Shown: positions 15,292 through 23,922 of the stretch, in pieces | Position numbering within the stretch: position 1 is the stretch's first letter | Layout of the letters: each line of letters opens with the position of its first letter | Assembly: GCA_038203955.1 (NCBI GenBank) | Contig: JBBRDK010000034.1 | Location: 1 to 35,764, forward strand | DNA from: JALYUA01 sp038203955 | GTDB lineage: Bacteria > Acidobacteriota > Thermoanaerobaculia > UBA5066 > Gp7-AA6 | Length of the DNA stretch: 35,764 nt | Direction: 5' to 3' | The notes under the pieces: generated by a model | Database searches by the model: none | What the model was told of the DNA's origin: nothing | What the model saw: only the letters and a program-made list of their open reading frames with translations | Made by a program: the position numbers and the translations under genes

Positions 15292-16836
15292 TTACGTTTC
15301 CCGGTTCCCGTCTCCCTTTTCCCGCCCGTCCGGCTTCCACCGCAGGATCAGGTTCCGCGCCGCACCGACCTCGTCCACACGCTTGACGGGGGTCGTGTGC
15401 GGCGCGTTTAAGACGATGGACGGGTCTTCCTCGACCTCCCGGGCGATCGCGCGCATCGCGGCGATGAACGCGTCCAGGCCCGACCGGCTTTCGGTCTCCG
15501 TGGGCTCGATCATCAGGGCGCCGTGCACGATCAGCGGAAACGAGATCGTCGGCGGATGGAAGCCGTAGTCCATCAGCCTCTTTCCGATGTCGCCGTTGTG
15601 GACCCCCTTCTCCGCCTGGCGCTTGTCGGAGAAGACGACCTCGTGCATGGACGGCGCGTCGTATTTCAAGTGATAGTTCGCCGCGAGCCCCGCCCGGATG
15701 TAGTTCGCGTTCAAGACCGCTCCGCGCGCCACCTCTCCGATCCGGTTTCCATACGACGAGATGTAGGCGAGAGCGCGCACGAACATTCCGTAGTTTCCGA
15801 GAAACGTCCTCAGGCGGCCGATCGACTCGGGGCGGTCGAAGTCCAGGCCGAAACTTCCGTCTTCCCGCCGCTCGATCGTCGGCCGAGGGAGGTGAGGGGC
15901 GAGCTTCGCGGTCACCGCGACGGGACCGGAACCCGGACCTCCCCCTCCGTGCGGAGTCGAAAACGTCTTGTGCAGGTTCATGTGCATCACGTCGATGCCC
16001 ATCGCCCCCGGCCGCGCGAGCCCGACGAAGGAGTTGAAGTTCGCCCCGTCGCAGTAGAGGTATCCGCCCTTCGCGTGCACGATCCTCGCGATCTCGAGGA
16101 TCCGGTCCTCGAAAATGCCGAGAGTGTTCGGCACGGTCAACATCAGCGCGGCCACGTCTTCCGTCATGGCGCCCTCGAGGACATCCAGATCGAGCGTGCC
16201 GCGCGCGTTCGACTTGAGCTCGCGCACCTTGTAGCCGGCGAAGTGCGCCGAAGCCGGATTGGTCCCGTGCGCGGAGTCAGGGATCAGGACGGTCGTGCGG
16301 GGGTTGCCCTCCTTCTCGAGGGCGGCGCGCACCATCAGGATCCCGGCGAGCTCCCCCTGCGCGCCGGCGGCGGGCTGGAGAGTCACGCGGGCGAGGCCGG
16401 TCAGCTCCTTCAACACCTGCTCCAGCCGCCACGCGAGCTCGAGGGTCCCGGACGAGACCTCCTCCGGCGCCAAGGGGTGAGAAGCCGCGAAACCGGGCAG
16501 CCGCGCCATCTCTTCGTTGATCCGCGGATTGTGCTTCATCGTGCAGGATCCGAGCGGATAGGTGTTCTCGTCGATCGAGAAATTCAGCCGCGAAAGCCGC
16601 GTGAAATGGCGGGCGACCTCGACCTCGGTGATCTCGGTCTCTCCGTCGATCTCGCCGCGCAGGAGACCCGCCGGAACGGCGGAGACGTCCGGCACGTCGA
16701 GCGGCGGGAGCGAGTAGCCCACCTTTCCCGCGCCGGACCGCTCGAAGACGAGAAGCTCGTGCCGCGGCTCCGGGTGCAGGCGGTCTCCGAGCTCGGGAGA
16801 GGCGGTTTCCCTGTCGTTCTCGATCTCGACACTCAT
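15292..16836 (-). CDS. gcvPB: Glycine dehydrogenase (decarboxylating) subunit 2, P-protein beta part
   Basis: 514 residues, usual length for the split P-protein. It holds the PLP site: Lys290 in MNLHKTFSTPHGGGGPGSGP. Other family stretches are YPLGSCTMKHNPRINEE, IPDSAHGTNPASA and YCDGANFNSFVGLARPG. With GcvPA it decarboxylates glycine and transfers aminomethyl to the lipoyl group of GcvH. Its ATG overlaps the TGA of gcvPA (ATGA). The last about 9 residues (EKGDGNRET) are encoded by a GGGAAAN-type heptamer array (15,296-15,323), so the native C-terminus seems to have been extended by the repeat. Confidence 0.97.
   Translation of the reverse strand: MSVEIENDRETASPELGDRLHPEPRHELLVFERSGAGKVGYSLPPLDVPDVSAVPAGLLRGEIDGETEITEVEVARHFTRLSRLNFSIDENTYPLGSCTMKHNPRINEEMARLPGFAASHPLAPEEVSSGTLELAWRLEQVLKELTGLARVTLQPAAGAQGELAGILMVRAALEKEGNPRTTVLIPDSAHGTNPASAHFAGYKVRELKSNARGTLDLDVLEGAMTEDVAALMLTVPNTLGIFEDRILEIARIVHAKGGYLYCDGANFNSFVGLARPGAMGIDVMHMNLHKTFSTPHGGGGPGSGPVAVTAKLAPHLPRPTIERREDGSFGLDFDRPESIGRLRTFLGNYGMFVRALAYISSYGNRIGEVARGAVLNANYIRAGLAANYHLKYDAPSMHEVVFSDKRQAEKGVHNGDIGKRLMDYGFHPPTISFPLIVHGALMIEPTETESRSGLDAFIAAMRAIAREVEEDPSIVLNAPHTTPVKRVDEVGAARNLILRWKPDGREKGDGNRET
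15296..15323. repeat. Heptamer array inside the 3' end of gcvPB
   Basis: Plus-strand units GTTTCCC, GGTTCCC, GTCTCCC, TTTTCCC. Read on the minus strand they encode the last residues of GcvPB before its TAA at 15294-15292. Confidence 0.8.
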
Positions 16837-18185
16837 GACGCTTCTTCCTCGAGCGCGGCAACGAGGCCATCCATCTCCTCGCGGGTGTTCATCTCGGTCA
16901 CCGCCACCAGGAATCGCTTCGCGTCGGCGCCCGAAGCGCTCCAGCGGGAGAGGGCCACGCCCCCGAGGATCCGGCGCCGGGCGAGCCGCGACAGGAGAGC
17001 CGCGGCCGGGCCCCGTCCCTCGACGACGAACTCATTGAATGTCGCCGCGGAATCGGGCAGTCGGAACCCCGGAATGCCGGCGATCCTCCCCTTCAGATAT
17101 TCGGCCCTGGCGTGGGACTGCGTCGCGACTTCGCGCAGTCCCTTCTTGCCGAGGAGCGACATGTGGATGTTGCTCGCGAGCGCCATCAGTCCCTGGTTGG
17201 TGCAGATGTTGGAGGTCGCCTTCTCGCGGCGAATGTGCTGCTCCCGCGTCGAGAGCGTCAGGGAGAACGCGCGCCGTCCCTCCGCGTCCTTCGTCTGCCC
17301 GACGAGGCGACCCGGGATTTGACGCTGGTGCGCCGTCCGGCACGCGAGGAATCCCAGCAGAGGCCCGCCGTTGTGCATCGGAACGCCGAGCGACTGCGCC
17401 TCGCCGCAGACGATGTCCGCGCCCGCCTCTCCGGGAGGCGCGAGAAGGGCCAGAGATGCGGCCTCCGCGACCACGCCGACGAAGAGGGCGCCGCGCGACC
17501 GCGCCGAACCGGCGCACCCGCTCCAGTCCTCGATCACGCCGCGGAAATTCGGCGACTGCACGGCCACGGCGAACGTCGTCTCGTCGACGGCGTCCGCGAG
17601 GGCGGCCGCGTCGGTCCGGCCGTCGGCCCCGAGCGGCGCCTCAACGATCTCGAGTCCGAGGTTCTGGAAGTAGGTCCGCACGGTCTCGCGGTACTCGGGA
17701 TGGATTCCCAGCGAGAGGACCGCGCGCCGGCGGCCGCGGACCAGCCGATCCGCCATCAGGAGCGCCTCGACGAGAGCGGAGGCTCCCTCGTAGAGCGACG
17801 CGTTGGCGACGTCCATGGCGGTCAGGAGGCAGATGTGCGTCTGGAATTCGAAGATCGACTGGAGCGTGCCCTGCGAGACTTCCGGCTGGTAGGGCGTATA
17901 CGACGTCAGCCACTCGGCGCGATAGAGCATCTGATCCGCGACGGACGATACGTAGTGGTTGTAGAGCCCGGCGCCGAGGAAGAACGCGCAGTCCCGCGCG
18001 TTCGCATTCTTCGCCGAGAGCGCCCCGAAGAACCGACGGATCTCGATCTCCGACATGGGGGGCGGCAGATCGGGCGTGTGCCGCACCGACGCGGGAATCG
18101 AGGCAAACAGGTCGTCGATGGACGAGACGCCGATCGACGCGAGCATGGCCTCGCGGTCGGCATCCGACGTGGGAAGGAATTTCAC
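16833..18185 (-). CDS. gcvPA: Glycine dehydrogenase (decarboxylating) subunit 1, P-protein alpha part
   Basis: 450 residues, the N-terminal half of the split P-protein. Family stretches include FLGAGLYNHYVSSVADQML, EWLTSYTPYQPEVSQGTLQ, FEFQTHICLLTAMDVANASLYEG (near 110-135) and SNICTNQGLMALASNIHMS. Start is GTG 18185, overlapping the gcvH stop (GTGA); stop overlaps the gcvPB start. The chain of 4-bp overlaps gcvT/gcvH/gcvPA/gcvPB points to tight translational coupling and stoichiometric synthesis of the glycine cleavage system. Confidence 0.97.
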   Translation of the reverse strand: MKFLPTSDADREAMLASIGVSSIDDLFASIPASVRHTPDLPPPMSEIEIRRFFGALSAKNANARDCAFFLGAGLYNHYVSSVADQMLYRAEWLTSYTPYQPEVSQGTLQSIFEFQTHICLLTAMDVANASLYEGASALVEALLMADRLVRGRRRAVLSLGIHPEYRETVRTYFQNLGLEIVEAPLGADGRTDAAALADAVDETTFAVAVQSPNFRGVIEDWSGCAGSARSRGALFVGVVAEAASLALLAPPGEAGADIVCGEAQSLGVPMHNGGPLLGFLACRTAHQRQIPGRLVGQTKDAEGRRAFSLTLSTREQHIRREKATSNICTNQGLMALASNIHMSLLGKKGLREVATQSHARAEYLKGRIAGIPGFRLPDSAATFNEFVVEGRGPAAALLSRLARRRILGGVALSRWSASGADAKRFLVAVTEMNTREEMDGLVAALEEEAS

Positions 18186-18571
18186 TTCTCTTTTTCTTCC
18201 GCCTGGACGTACTCCGCGTACTGCTCCGCCGTCATGAGCTTGCGCACTTCGTCCGTCGTCACCTTCAGCTTGATGAGCCAGCCGTCTCCGAACGGATCGT
18301 CGTTGACGATTCCCGGCTCCTCGACGGCCGACCGGTTGATCTCGACGATCTCGCCCGAGATCGGAATGAAGAGCTCGGAGACTGCCTTCACCGACTCGAC
18401 GGTGCCGAACTCCTCGTCGGCGTTGTAGACGTGCCCCACCTCCGGAAGCTCGAGGTAGACGATCTCACCGAGCTCCTTCTGCGCGTGGTCGGTGATTCCG
18501 ATGGTTCCGATGTCGCCGTCGATCCGGACCCATTCGTGGCTCTGCGTGTAATGAAGTTCGTCCGGATTCAC
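18182..18571 (-). CDS. gcvH: Glycine cleavage system H protein
   Basis: 129 residues. The opening HYTQSHEWVRIDGD and the lipoyl-attachment region EFGTVESVKAVSELFIPISG with Lys62 are diagnostic. The lipoyl arm carries aminomethyl from P-protein to T-protein. The start is GTG 18571, which overlaps the gcvT stop (GTGA) and has GGAGG 5 nt upstream inside the gcvT 3' end; the longer in-frame ORF upstream is gcvT sequence in another frame. Confidence 0.97.
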   Translation of the reverse strand: MNPDELHYTQSHEWVRIDGDIGTIGITDHAQKELGEIVYLELPEVGHVYNADEEFGTVESVKAVSELFIPISGEIVEINRSAVEEPGIVNDDPFGDGWLIKLKVTTDEVRKLMTAEQYAEYVQAEEKEK

Positions 18572-19686
18572 GGGGCCTCCTTCTTGCGTTTGTAGAACGG
18601 GGTCGGAGCCACCCGCGCTCTGGCGGCGCGCCCCCGGATGTCGGTTTCGAACTCCGTACCGACCGCCGTATCGGCCACGGGAAGAAGGGCGAGCCCGATC
18701 GGCTTTCTGAGCGTCGGCGAATGGGTGCCGGACGTCACGATCCCCGCGCCATGCGGCGCCGCCGCCGGATATCCGTGGCGGGCGATCCCGCGGTCGACCA
18801 TCTCGAACCCGGCGAGCTTCCTCGAGACGCCCGCGGTTTTCTGCTGAGCGAGCGCGTCTCTCCCGATGAAATCCCCTTTTTCCATCTTCACGATCCAGCC
18901 GAGGTCCGCTTCCCACGGCGTCACCGTGTCGTCGATGTCATTTCCGTAGAGCGCCATCTTCGCCTCGAGACGCAGGGTGTCACGGGCGCCGAGACCGCAG
19001 GGCAGGAGCCCCTCGGGCCGGCCGAGCTCCAGCAGCGCGCGCATGACCGGCTCCGCCGCGTCGGGCGCCAGATACATCTCGAAGCCGTCTTCTCCCGTGT
19101 AACCGGTGCGCGACACCAGGGCGGGGAAGCCCTCGACTCTCATCGTGCGAAACGCGTAATACGCGAGGTCGGTCGGGTCTTCTCCCGCTGCGCGCGCGAG
19201 AATCGATCCGGCGAGGGGCCCCTGAAGGGCGAGCAACGCCCACGCGTCGCTGACGTCGCCGACGTCCGCGGCGCCTCCGATGCGGGAGCGCACCCAGGCG
19301 AAATCCTTCGGCCGGTTCGACGCGTTGACGACGACCAGGAAGTCCTCCGCGCTCCGCCGATACACGAGCAGGTCGTCGACGAACGTTCCCTGGTCCGTCA
19401 GAAACGCGGAGTAGTGACAGCGTCCGTCGGAGAGGCGCGAAACGTCGTTCGGAGTCAGGTGCTGCAGCGCGGCGATCGCGCCCGGTCCGCGGACCTCGAG
19501 CTCGCCCATGTGGGACACGTCGAAGAGTCCCGCCCGCTCCCGCACGGCGCGGTGCTCTTCCAGGATCCCGGAGTACTGGACCGGCATTTCCCACCCGCCG
19601 AAGTCGATGAGCTTCGCGCCGAGCTCCCGATGCAGAGAGAAAAGCGGCGTGCGCTTCAGAGCGGCGGCCTCTGCGGGCGCGGACAT
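18568..19686 (-). CDS. gcvT: Aminomethyltransferase (glycine cleavage T protein)
   Basis: 372 residues, normal length. Family stretches: LIDFGGWEMPVQYSGILEEH, GLFDVSHMGELEVRGP, VVNASNRPKDFAWV with the folate-site Asp region, and GYTGEDGFEMYL. It transfers the methylene group from GcvH to tetrahydrofolate and releases ammonia. First gene of the gcv operon; its stop overlaps the gcvH start. Start ATG 19686. No Shine-Dalgarno is seen and the upstream region is short, with GCTAAT 11 nt before the ATG as a possible -10 box. No glycine riboswitch is recognisable upstream. Confidence 0.97.
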   Translation of the reverse strand: MSAPAEAAALKRTPLFSLHRELGAKLIDFGGWEMPVQYSGILEEHRAVRERAGLFDVSHMGELEVRGPGAIAALQHLTPNDVSRLSDGRCHYSAFLTDQGTFVDDLLVYRRSAEDFLVVVNASNRPKDFAWVRSRIGGAADVGDVSDAWALLALQGPLAGSILARAAGEDPTDLAYYAFRTMRVEGFPALVSRTGYTGEDGFEMYLAPDAAEPVMRALLELGRPEGLLPCGLGARDTLRLEAKMALYGNDIDDTVTPWEADLGWIVKMEKGDFIGRDALAQQKTAGVSRKLAGFEMVDRGIARHGYPAAAPHGAGIVTSGTHSPTLRKPIGLALLPVADTAVGTEFETDIRGRAARARVAPTPFYKRKKEAP

Positions 19687-19838
19687 GAGGAGCGGAAATT
19701 AGCACATCGGCGGGGTGGAAAAGGCGCTCTCGGGGTTGGGATCGAAGCAATTCAATACAATCGCCGTCATCTCTTGGGCGCGCAGTTGATTCACCGTCGG
19801 CCGATCTCCGCTTGCCGGGCCGTCCTTCGGCCCCGCGC

Positions 19839-19873
19839 GCCGTTCGCCGTTCGCCGTTCGCCCTTCGCTCTTC
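19839..19873. repeat. Heptamer array (GCCGTTC-like)x5 upstream of the cNMP-binding gene
   Basis: Units GCCGTTC three times, GCCCTTC, GCTCTTC, ending 16 bp before the GTG start at 19890. An in-frame ATG at 19812 would make this repeat coding, which argues against that start. Confidence 0.85.
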
Positions 19874-19889
19874 CGGGCGCGAGCCTCCA

Positions 19890-21443
19890 GTGACCGACGA
19901 CGCCTCGGAGAAAGCGCGCGACGCCGCGCGGCGCTGCGAGGGCGCCGGCCTCCTCGCCGAGGCGGAGATACTCTACCGTCTCGCGGTTCGGCTGGAGCTC
20001 GAAGGTTGGGCCGCCTCCTCCGCGTCGCTCGCGCGCGTCCTGATCGCGTCGGGCGCGACGGAGGCGGCGCGCCCCTTCGCGGGCGACGGCAACGATCCCG
20101 TACTCCTGGCGACGCTCGCCCTCGAAAGACATGACTTTTCGGAGGCGCGAGGCCTGCTCAATTCCGCGCGCGACCGCGATCCGTTCGATCCGCGCAGCGC
20201 TTCCGCTCGAGGGCGCCTCTCCTTCATCGAGCGGAAGTTCAAGAGGGCCGTCGAAGACCTCCTCGAGGCGTCGCTTCTGCGGCCGGACGGTTTGCCGGAC
20301 GCCGCGGACGGCCGGTTCCTCCGTGCCGCGCGGGCCCTCGCGCCGGCGGAGATCGGCGGTTGGGCCGAGGAGGTTTCGGCCGCACGTCGGAGGCTCGAGG
20401 TCCTGGTGCAGGGGCGCTCGCCGGGACTCGTCTTTCCGGATCGGGGGCCCGCGCTCGTGCGCGCCCTGATCGCGCGGGGCGGAAGGGCCGAGGGGCTCCT
20501 CGACCGGGCGCAGAGGCTTTCCCGGATGCCCGGGCTCTCGGGGATCGACGACCACGCGCTGCTCGACGCCGCCGGGGGCGGAGAGCTGCGCCGCGTCCCG
20601 CCCGGAGGCGTCGTCTTCCGGACCGGCGACTCTTCCTCGGAGGTTTTCCTCGTCCTCGCGGGCTCTGTCCAGCTGGTGCGCGAGACTCCGGTCGGGCCGC
20701 AGCGTATGGGAGACGCGGACCCGTCCGACTTCATCGGGGAGGAGGCGTTCGCCGCGCTTCCCCGCACCGCGGAGGCGCGCACGGCGAGCGGCGCCACCGT
20801 GCTCGGGTTCACGCCGGAGTTTCTCTTCGAGTCGCCGGGACGCGCCCCCTGGCTGCGTCACCTGCGGGTGCGTCTGGGACGCCGGCTGGCCGCGTTGAAT
20901 GCGTTCTTTCAGGGCTTCTTCCCGGCCGGAGCCGCCGCCCCGGCCTCCCCGGACCCGTCGCGCGGCGAAGCGGCGTCCCTTTCCGCCGAGGAGCGGTCGA
21001 AATTTCTGGGCAGCGGAGGCCTCTCGGAATCGGACCGGTATCTCTTCGCCGCGTTCGCCGAGGAACGGCGATATCCGGCGGGGGCGCTTCTCTTCCGCGA
21101 GGGAGATCCGGGCGAATCGCTCTACGCGGTGGCCCGCGGGCGTGTTCGGATCTCGCGCCACATCGCCGGAGGCGAGGAAGCGCTCGCCATCCTCGGACCG
21201 GGCGAGATCTTCGGCGAGATGGCGGTCCTGGACCCCGCCTCGTCGGGCCGGTCCGCCGATGCGCGCGCCCACGAGGAAGCGGTGCTTCTCGAGTTGCGCC
21301 GCGACCGCTTCGACGGGCTCGAGAGGTCGGACCCGGAGGGATGCGCCGACCTCTCCGCGCTGCTGTGCCGCCTCGCGGCCCGCCGCTGCGTCGAGACGGC
21401 GGAGCGTCTGGCGCGGTGGAGGATCATGGCGGGGCCGGGTTGA
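19890..21443 (+). CDS. Protein with two cyclic-nucleotide-binding (CAP_ED) domains
   Basis: 517 residues. The N-terminal about 200 residues are helical and look like TPR-type packing (AEAEILYRLAVRLELEGW, FSEARGLLNSARDRDPFDP). A first cNMP-binding fold lies near 220-330 (VPPGGVVFRTGDSSSEVFLV, DFIGEEAFAALPR) and a second near 380-490 (YPAGALLFREGDPGESLYAV, LGPGEIFGEMAVLDPASS). The second keeps the phosphate-binding-cassette pattern FGEMAxL; the expected Arg/Ser pair is less clear, so the ligand is uncertain. No DNA-binding helix-turn-helix follows, so it is not a CRP-type activator. Start GTG 19890, chosen because earlier sequence is a heptamer repeat. Role unknown, perhaps a sensor scaffold for the nearby kinases. 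Confidence 0.75.
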   Translation: MTDDASEKARDAARRCEGAGLLAEAEILYRLAVRLELEGWAASSASLARVLIASGATEAARPFAGDGNDPVLLATLALERHDFSEARGLLNSARDRDPFDPRSASARGRLSFIERKFKRAVEDLLEASLLRPDGLPDAADGRFLRAARALAPAEIGGWAEEVSAARRRLEVLVQGRSPGLVFPDRGPALVRALIARGGRAEGLLDRAQRLSRMPGLSGIDDHALLDAAGGGELRRVPPGGVVFRTGDSSSEVFLVLAGSVQLVRETPVGPQRMGDADPSDFIGEEAFAALPRTAEARTASGATVLGFTPEFLFESPGRAPWLRHLRVRLGRRLAALNAFFQGFFPAGAAAPASPDPSRGEAASLSAEERSKFLGSGGLSESDRYLFAAFAEERRYPAGALLFREGDPGESLYAVARGRVRISRHIAGGEEALAILGPGEIFGEMAVLDPASSGRSADARAHEEAVLLELRRDRFDGLERSDPEGCADLSALLCRLAARRCVETAERLARWRIMAGPG

Positions 21444-21522
21444 GTTTTCAGTTTTGAGTTGTCAGTTTTCAGTGTTCAGTCCGGTTGGACTCACGACTGA
21501 TAACTGAGAACCGAGAACTATT
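21444..21522. repeat. Two facing heptamer arrays between convergent genes (possible bidirectional terminator)
   Basis: Plus-strand units GTTTTCA, GTTTTGA, GTTGTCA, GTTTTCA, GTGTTCA (21,444-21,478), then reverse-complement-like units GACTCAC, GACTGAT, AACTGAG, AACCGAG, AACTATT (21,488-21,522). CAGTTTTCAGT on the left can pair with ACTGATAACTG on the right with one mismatch. The array begins at the cNMP gene stop and contains the kinase stop (21,520-21,518). Confidence 0.8.
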
Positions 21523-23608
21523 CCTTCTTCAACTCCACCTTCACTTCCGCCTTGTCGTTCTCGGCGTTGCCCGCCACCAGGATCCGGACCGTCTTCGACT
21601 TTCTTCCGGGCGCCGAGATCTGGAGGTCGTGCACCATCGGACCGTGAAGTCTCAAAGGTGAGTCGGGTCCGAAGGACGAGGCCGGGCCCAGAGTTCGGCC
21701 TCCCTCCGCGATCGTGGCGTCCGGCGGGTCGACCTTGAAGACGACGGGCCCGACCGTGCGGTCCGAGAGCGAGGAGACCTTCGCGAAGGGCTGGCGGGAC
21801 TCCCGTTTCAGCTCGTCGCCGACGTCCGCGGTGTCGTCGCCGGCGTCCGGTGACACGACGATCGCGATGTTCAAGTCCCGATACCCGGGAAGCTCGAACT
21901 TCACGCGATGCCGCCCGGACCGGGTGAACTCGAGCTTGCGGCCGCCGCCCCGGTCGTCCCAGTCGTCGGCGATCCCGACGTATCGGCCGTCGACGTACAT
22001 CCTGGCCTGATCGGGGCTCACGCCGAACTTCGCGAAACGGCGGGTGCGGTACGTGTTGTCCAGCCCTCCCGACGAGAGCGATTCCGAATCGCCCGAGCCG
22101 CGGGTCTCCGCCGGAGGGTCGGACGGCGGGGCGGCAGCGACACGCGCCTGCGTGGGCGTCGAACGCGGAGCCCGGGTCGGCGCCAGGCCCGTGTACCGCG
22201 GCGCGCCGACCACGGCGTCGGCTGCGGTCGCCGGGCCGCGCGTCGGCAGCGGGCCGATCGTCGGAGGAGGCGCCAGGGTCGGCTCGACGGCGGCCGCGAT
22301 CGCGAGAGCCGGCGAGGGCGCCGGTCCGGCACCCGCGCCGCCGAAAACCGCGCCGGCGCCCGGCGCCGCCGTCGGCTGCCCGGCCTGCGCGGACGTGACG
22401 GCGTTGGATCGCCGCCACGACCAGACGAAGAACCCGAGTGCGACCAGGAGGGCGGCGAGACCGAAAAGATAGAGAGCTCCGGCGGAGCGCCCCGACGGCC
22501 CCGAAGGCGCGGAGTCGCGCTCGGCGGGCGGCGGCGGCTCGACGGAGTCGGCTGCATCGGCCGCATCGGCGGGCTCGGGCGTGGCGACCGTCGTCGCGAC
22601 GCGGGGGGGCGGGCCCGGGGCGACGGGAGCCGTCGCGACCGGAACCGGGGGGCGGGGAGGAGGGGGCCGGGCCGCCGCCGGGGCCGGGATCGCGGCGAGA
22701 GGCATCGCGATGGTCCGCTCCGCCTCTGCGATCTGTTCGGCGACTCGCCCCACTTCGCGCAGGAAGTCCGCGGCGTCCGCAGGCCGTTTGTCCGGAGACT
22801 TCGCCAGAAGGCGGGCGAACACGTCGCGCGCGGCGGGCGGCAGGTCCGAGCGGATCGCCAGCGGATCGCGCGGCTCGGTGTGAAGGATCTGGTAGACCAG
22901 CGTCGTGATGGAGTCGCCGGGAAACGGACGACTGCCCGTCATCAGCTCGTAGAAGACGACTCCGAGCGAAAAGAAATCGGACCGGCCGTCGAGCTTCTCC
23001 CCGCGGATCTGCTCGGGCGACATATAGGCGGGACTGCCGATCATCTGGCCGGTGCGCGTCAGGTCCACCGTCGCCGCCAGGAGCTTTCCGATGCCGAAGT
23101 CGGCGACCTTGACCCGCCGGTCGCGCGTCAGCAGGATGTTGCCCGGCTTGACGTCGCGGTGCAGAACGCCGCGCTGGTGCGCGTGCTGCAGGGCGAGCGC
23201 CGCCTCGCGGACGACCTCGACGCGTTCCCGCAGCGACAGCAGCCCGCGAGGGCTCGTCGATCCCTGTGAGAGGGCGACGCCTCCGCGATCGCGCGGCGCC
23301 AGAAAGTGCGTCAACGCGTCCCCGTCGATGTATTCCATGGCAATGTAGAGCAGCCCTTCCGCCTGTCCCGCCTCGTAGATCGTGACGATGTTCGGGTGCT
23401 GGAGGCGGCCCGCGAGCTTCGCCTCGTTCAAGAAACGGCTCTCGAGCTCCGCCGAGGAGCCCCCGACGCCCTGGGGACGCACCGTCTTGATCGCGACCGG
23501 CCTTTCGATCTGCGGGTCGTGCCCGAGATAGACGACTCCCATCGCGCCTTCGCCGAGAAGGCCCGCGACCTGGAACCGGCCGATCCGCGATCCCGGTGGA
23601 AGGTTCAT
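21518..23608 (-). CDS. Membrane-anchored Hanks-type Ser/Thr kinase with C-terminal PEGA-like region
   Basis: 696 residues. Kinase domain about 9-290: GEGAMGVVY (19-27), Lys41 in VAIKTV, HRDVKPGN from H150, DFG in VADFGIGK, and SPEQI. A Pro/Ala-rich linker leads to one transmembrane helix (about 377-399, LYLFGLAALLVALGFFVWSW), then an Ala/Pro-rich stalk. The exported C-terminal part has strands with VKFELPGYRDLNIAIVV and SAPGRKSKTVRILVAG, like PEGA-type surface domains. This is the PknB-like layout: cytoplasmic kinase, external sensor. Start ATG 23608 overlaps the DUF2007 stop (ATGA); an upstream in-frame ATG at 23779 lies inside that gene and is rejected. Confidence 0.92.
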   Translation of the reverse strand: MNLPPGSRIGRFQVAGLLGEGAMGVVYLGHDPQIERPVAIKTVRPQGVGGSSAELESRFLNEAKLAGRLQHPNIVTIYEAGQAEGLLYIAMEYIDGDALTHFLAPRDRGGVALSQGSTSPRGLLSLRERVEVVREAALALQHAHQRGVLHRDVKPGNILLTRDRRVKVADFGIGKLLAATVDLTRTGQMIGSPAYMSPEQIRGEKLDGRSDFFSLGVVFYELMTGSRPFPGDSITTLVYQILHTEPRDPLAIRSDLPPAARDVFARLLAKSPDKRPADAADFLREVGRVAEQIAEAERTIAMPLAAIPAPAAARPPPPRPPVPVATAPVAPGPPPRVATTVATPEPADAADAADSVEPPPPAERDSAPSGPSGRSAGALYLFGLAALLVALGFFVWSWRRSNAVTSAQAGQPTAAPGAGAVFGGAGAGPAPSPALAIAAAVEPTLAPPPTIGPLPTRGPATAADAVVGAPRYTGLAPTRAPRSTPTQARVAAAPPSDPPAETRGSGDSESLSSGGLDNTYRTRRFAKFGVSPDQARMYVDGRYVGIADDWDDRGGGRKLEFTRSGRHRVKFELPGYRDLNIAIVVSPDAGDDTADVGDELKRESRQPFAKVSSLSDRTVGPVVFKVDPPDATIAEGGRTLGPASSFGPDSPLRLHGPMVHDLQISAPGRKSKTVRILVAGNAENDKAEVKVELKKE

Positions 23609-23880
23609 TCTTCGAGCTTCTCCGGCTCGCTCTCGGTCCGGGCAAAATCGCGTTCCCGGCGGTCGAGAATCGTCCTCGCTTCCTCGGCGCGCTCCGGTGG
23701 GACCATCACCCGGCTCATCCCGAACGCGCCGAGATTCTCCGGCCACGGCGATCCGCCGGCGGGCCCTTCCACTTCGCACGGGATGTCTTCGGACTTCAGC
23801 AGCCCGGCGATCAGCGTCGCCTCCTCATCCTGCCCCGTGGAAGCCACCTCGACCCACTCTTCGCCGTCGTTTCTCGCCAT
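23605..23880 (-). CDS. DUF2007-type small putative signalling protein
   Basis: 91 residues, acidic. EWVEVASTGQDEEATLIAGL, then LLKSEDIPCEVEG and a C-terminal MSRVMVPPERAEEARTIL match the small DUF2007 fold (often annotated as putative signal transducing protein, related to the PII-like ferredoxin fold). It overlaps the membrane kinase start by 4 bp (ATGA), so the two are coupled and may work together; the partner role is inference. Confidence 0.8.
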   Translation of the reverse strand: MARNDGEEWVEVASTGQDEEATLIAGLLKSEDIPCEVEGPAGGSPWPENLGAFGMSRVMVPPERAEEARTILDRRERDFARTESEPEKLEE

Positions 23881-23906
23881 GTTTTCTCTCCGGGGAGTTA
23901 TCCGCA

Positions 23907-23922
23907 GTCAGTTTTCAGTTCA
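23907..23922. repeat. Short TCAGTTT/TCAGTTC heptamer remnant at the selD stop
   Basis: Two to three CAGTTTT-like units overlapping the TGA of selD (23,922-23,920). Similar units occur in the 21.44-21.52 kb arrays. Confidence 0.55.

Noticed and set aside
19687..19889. Glycine riboswitch before gcvT
   Set aside because: Only about 50 nt of non-repeat leader precede the ATG and no tandem-aptamer pattern can be recognised.
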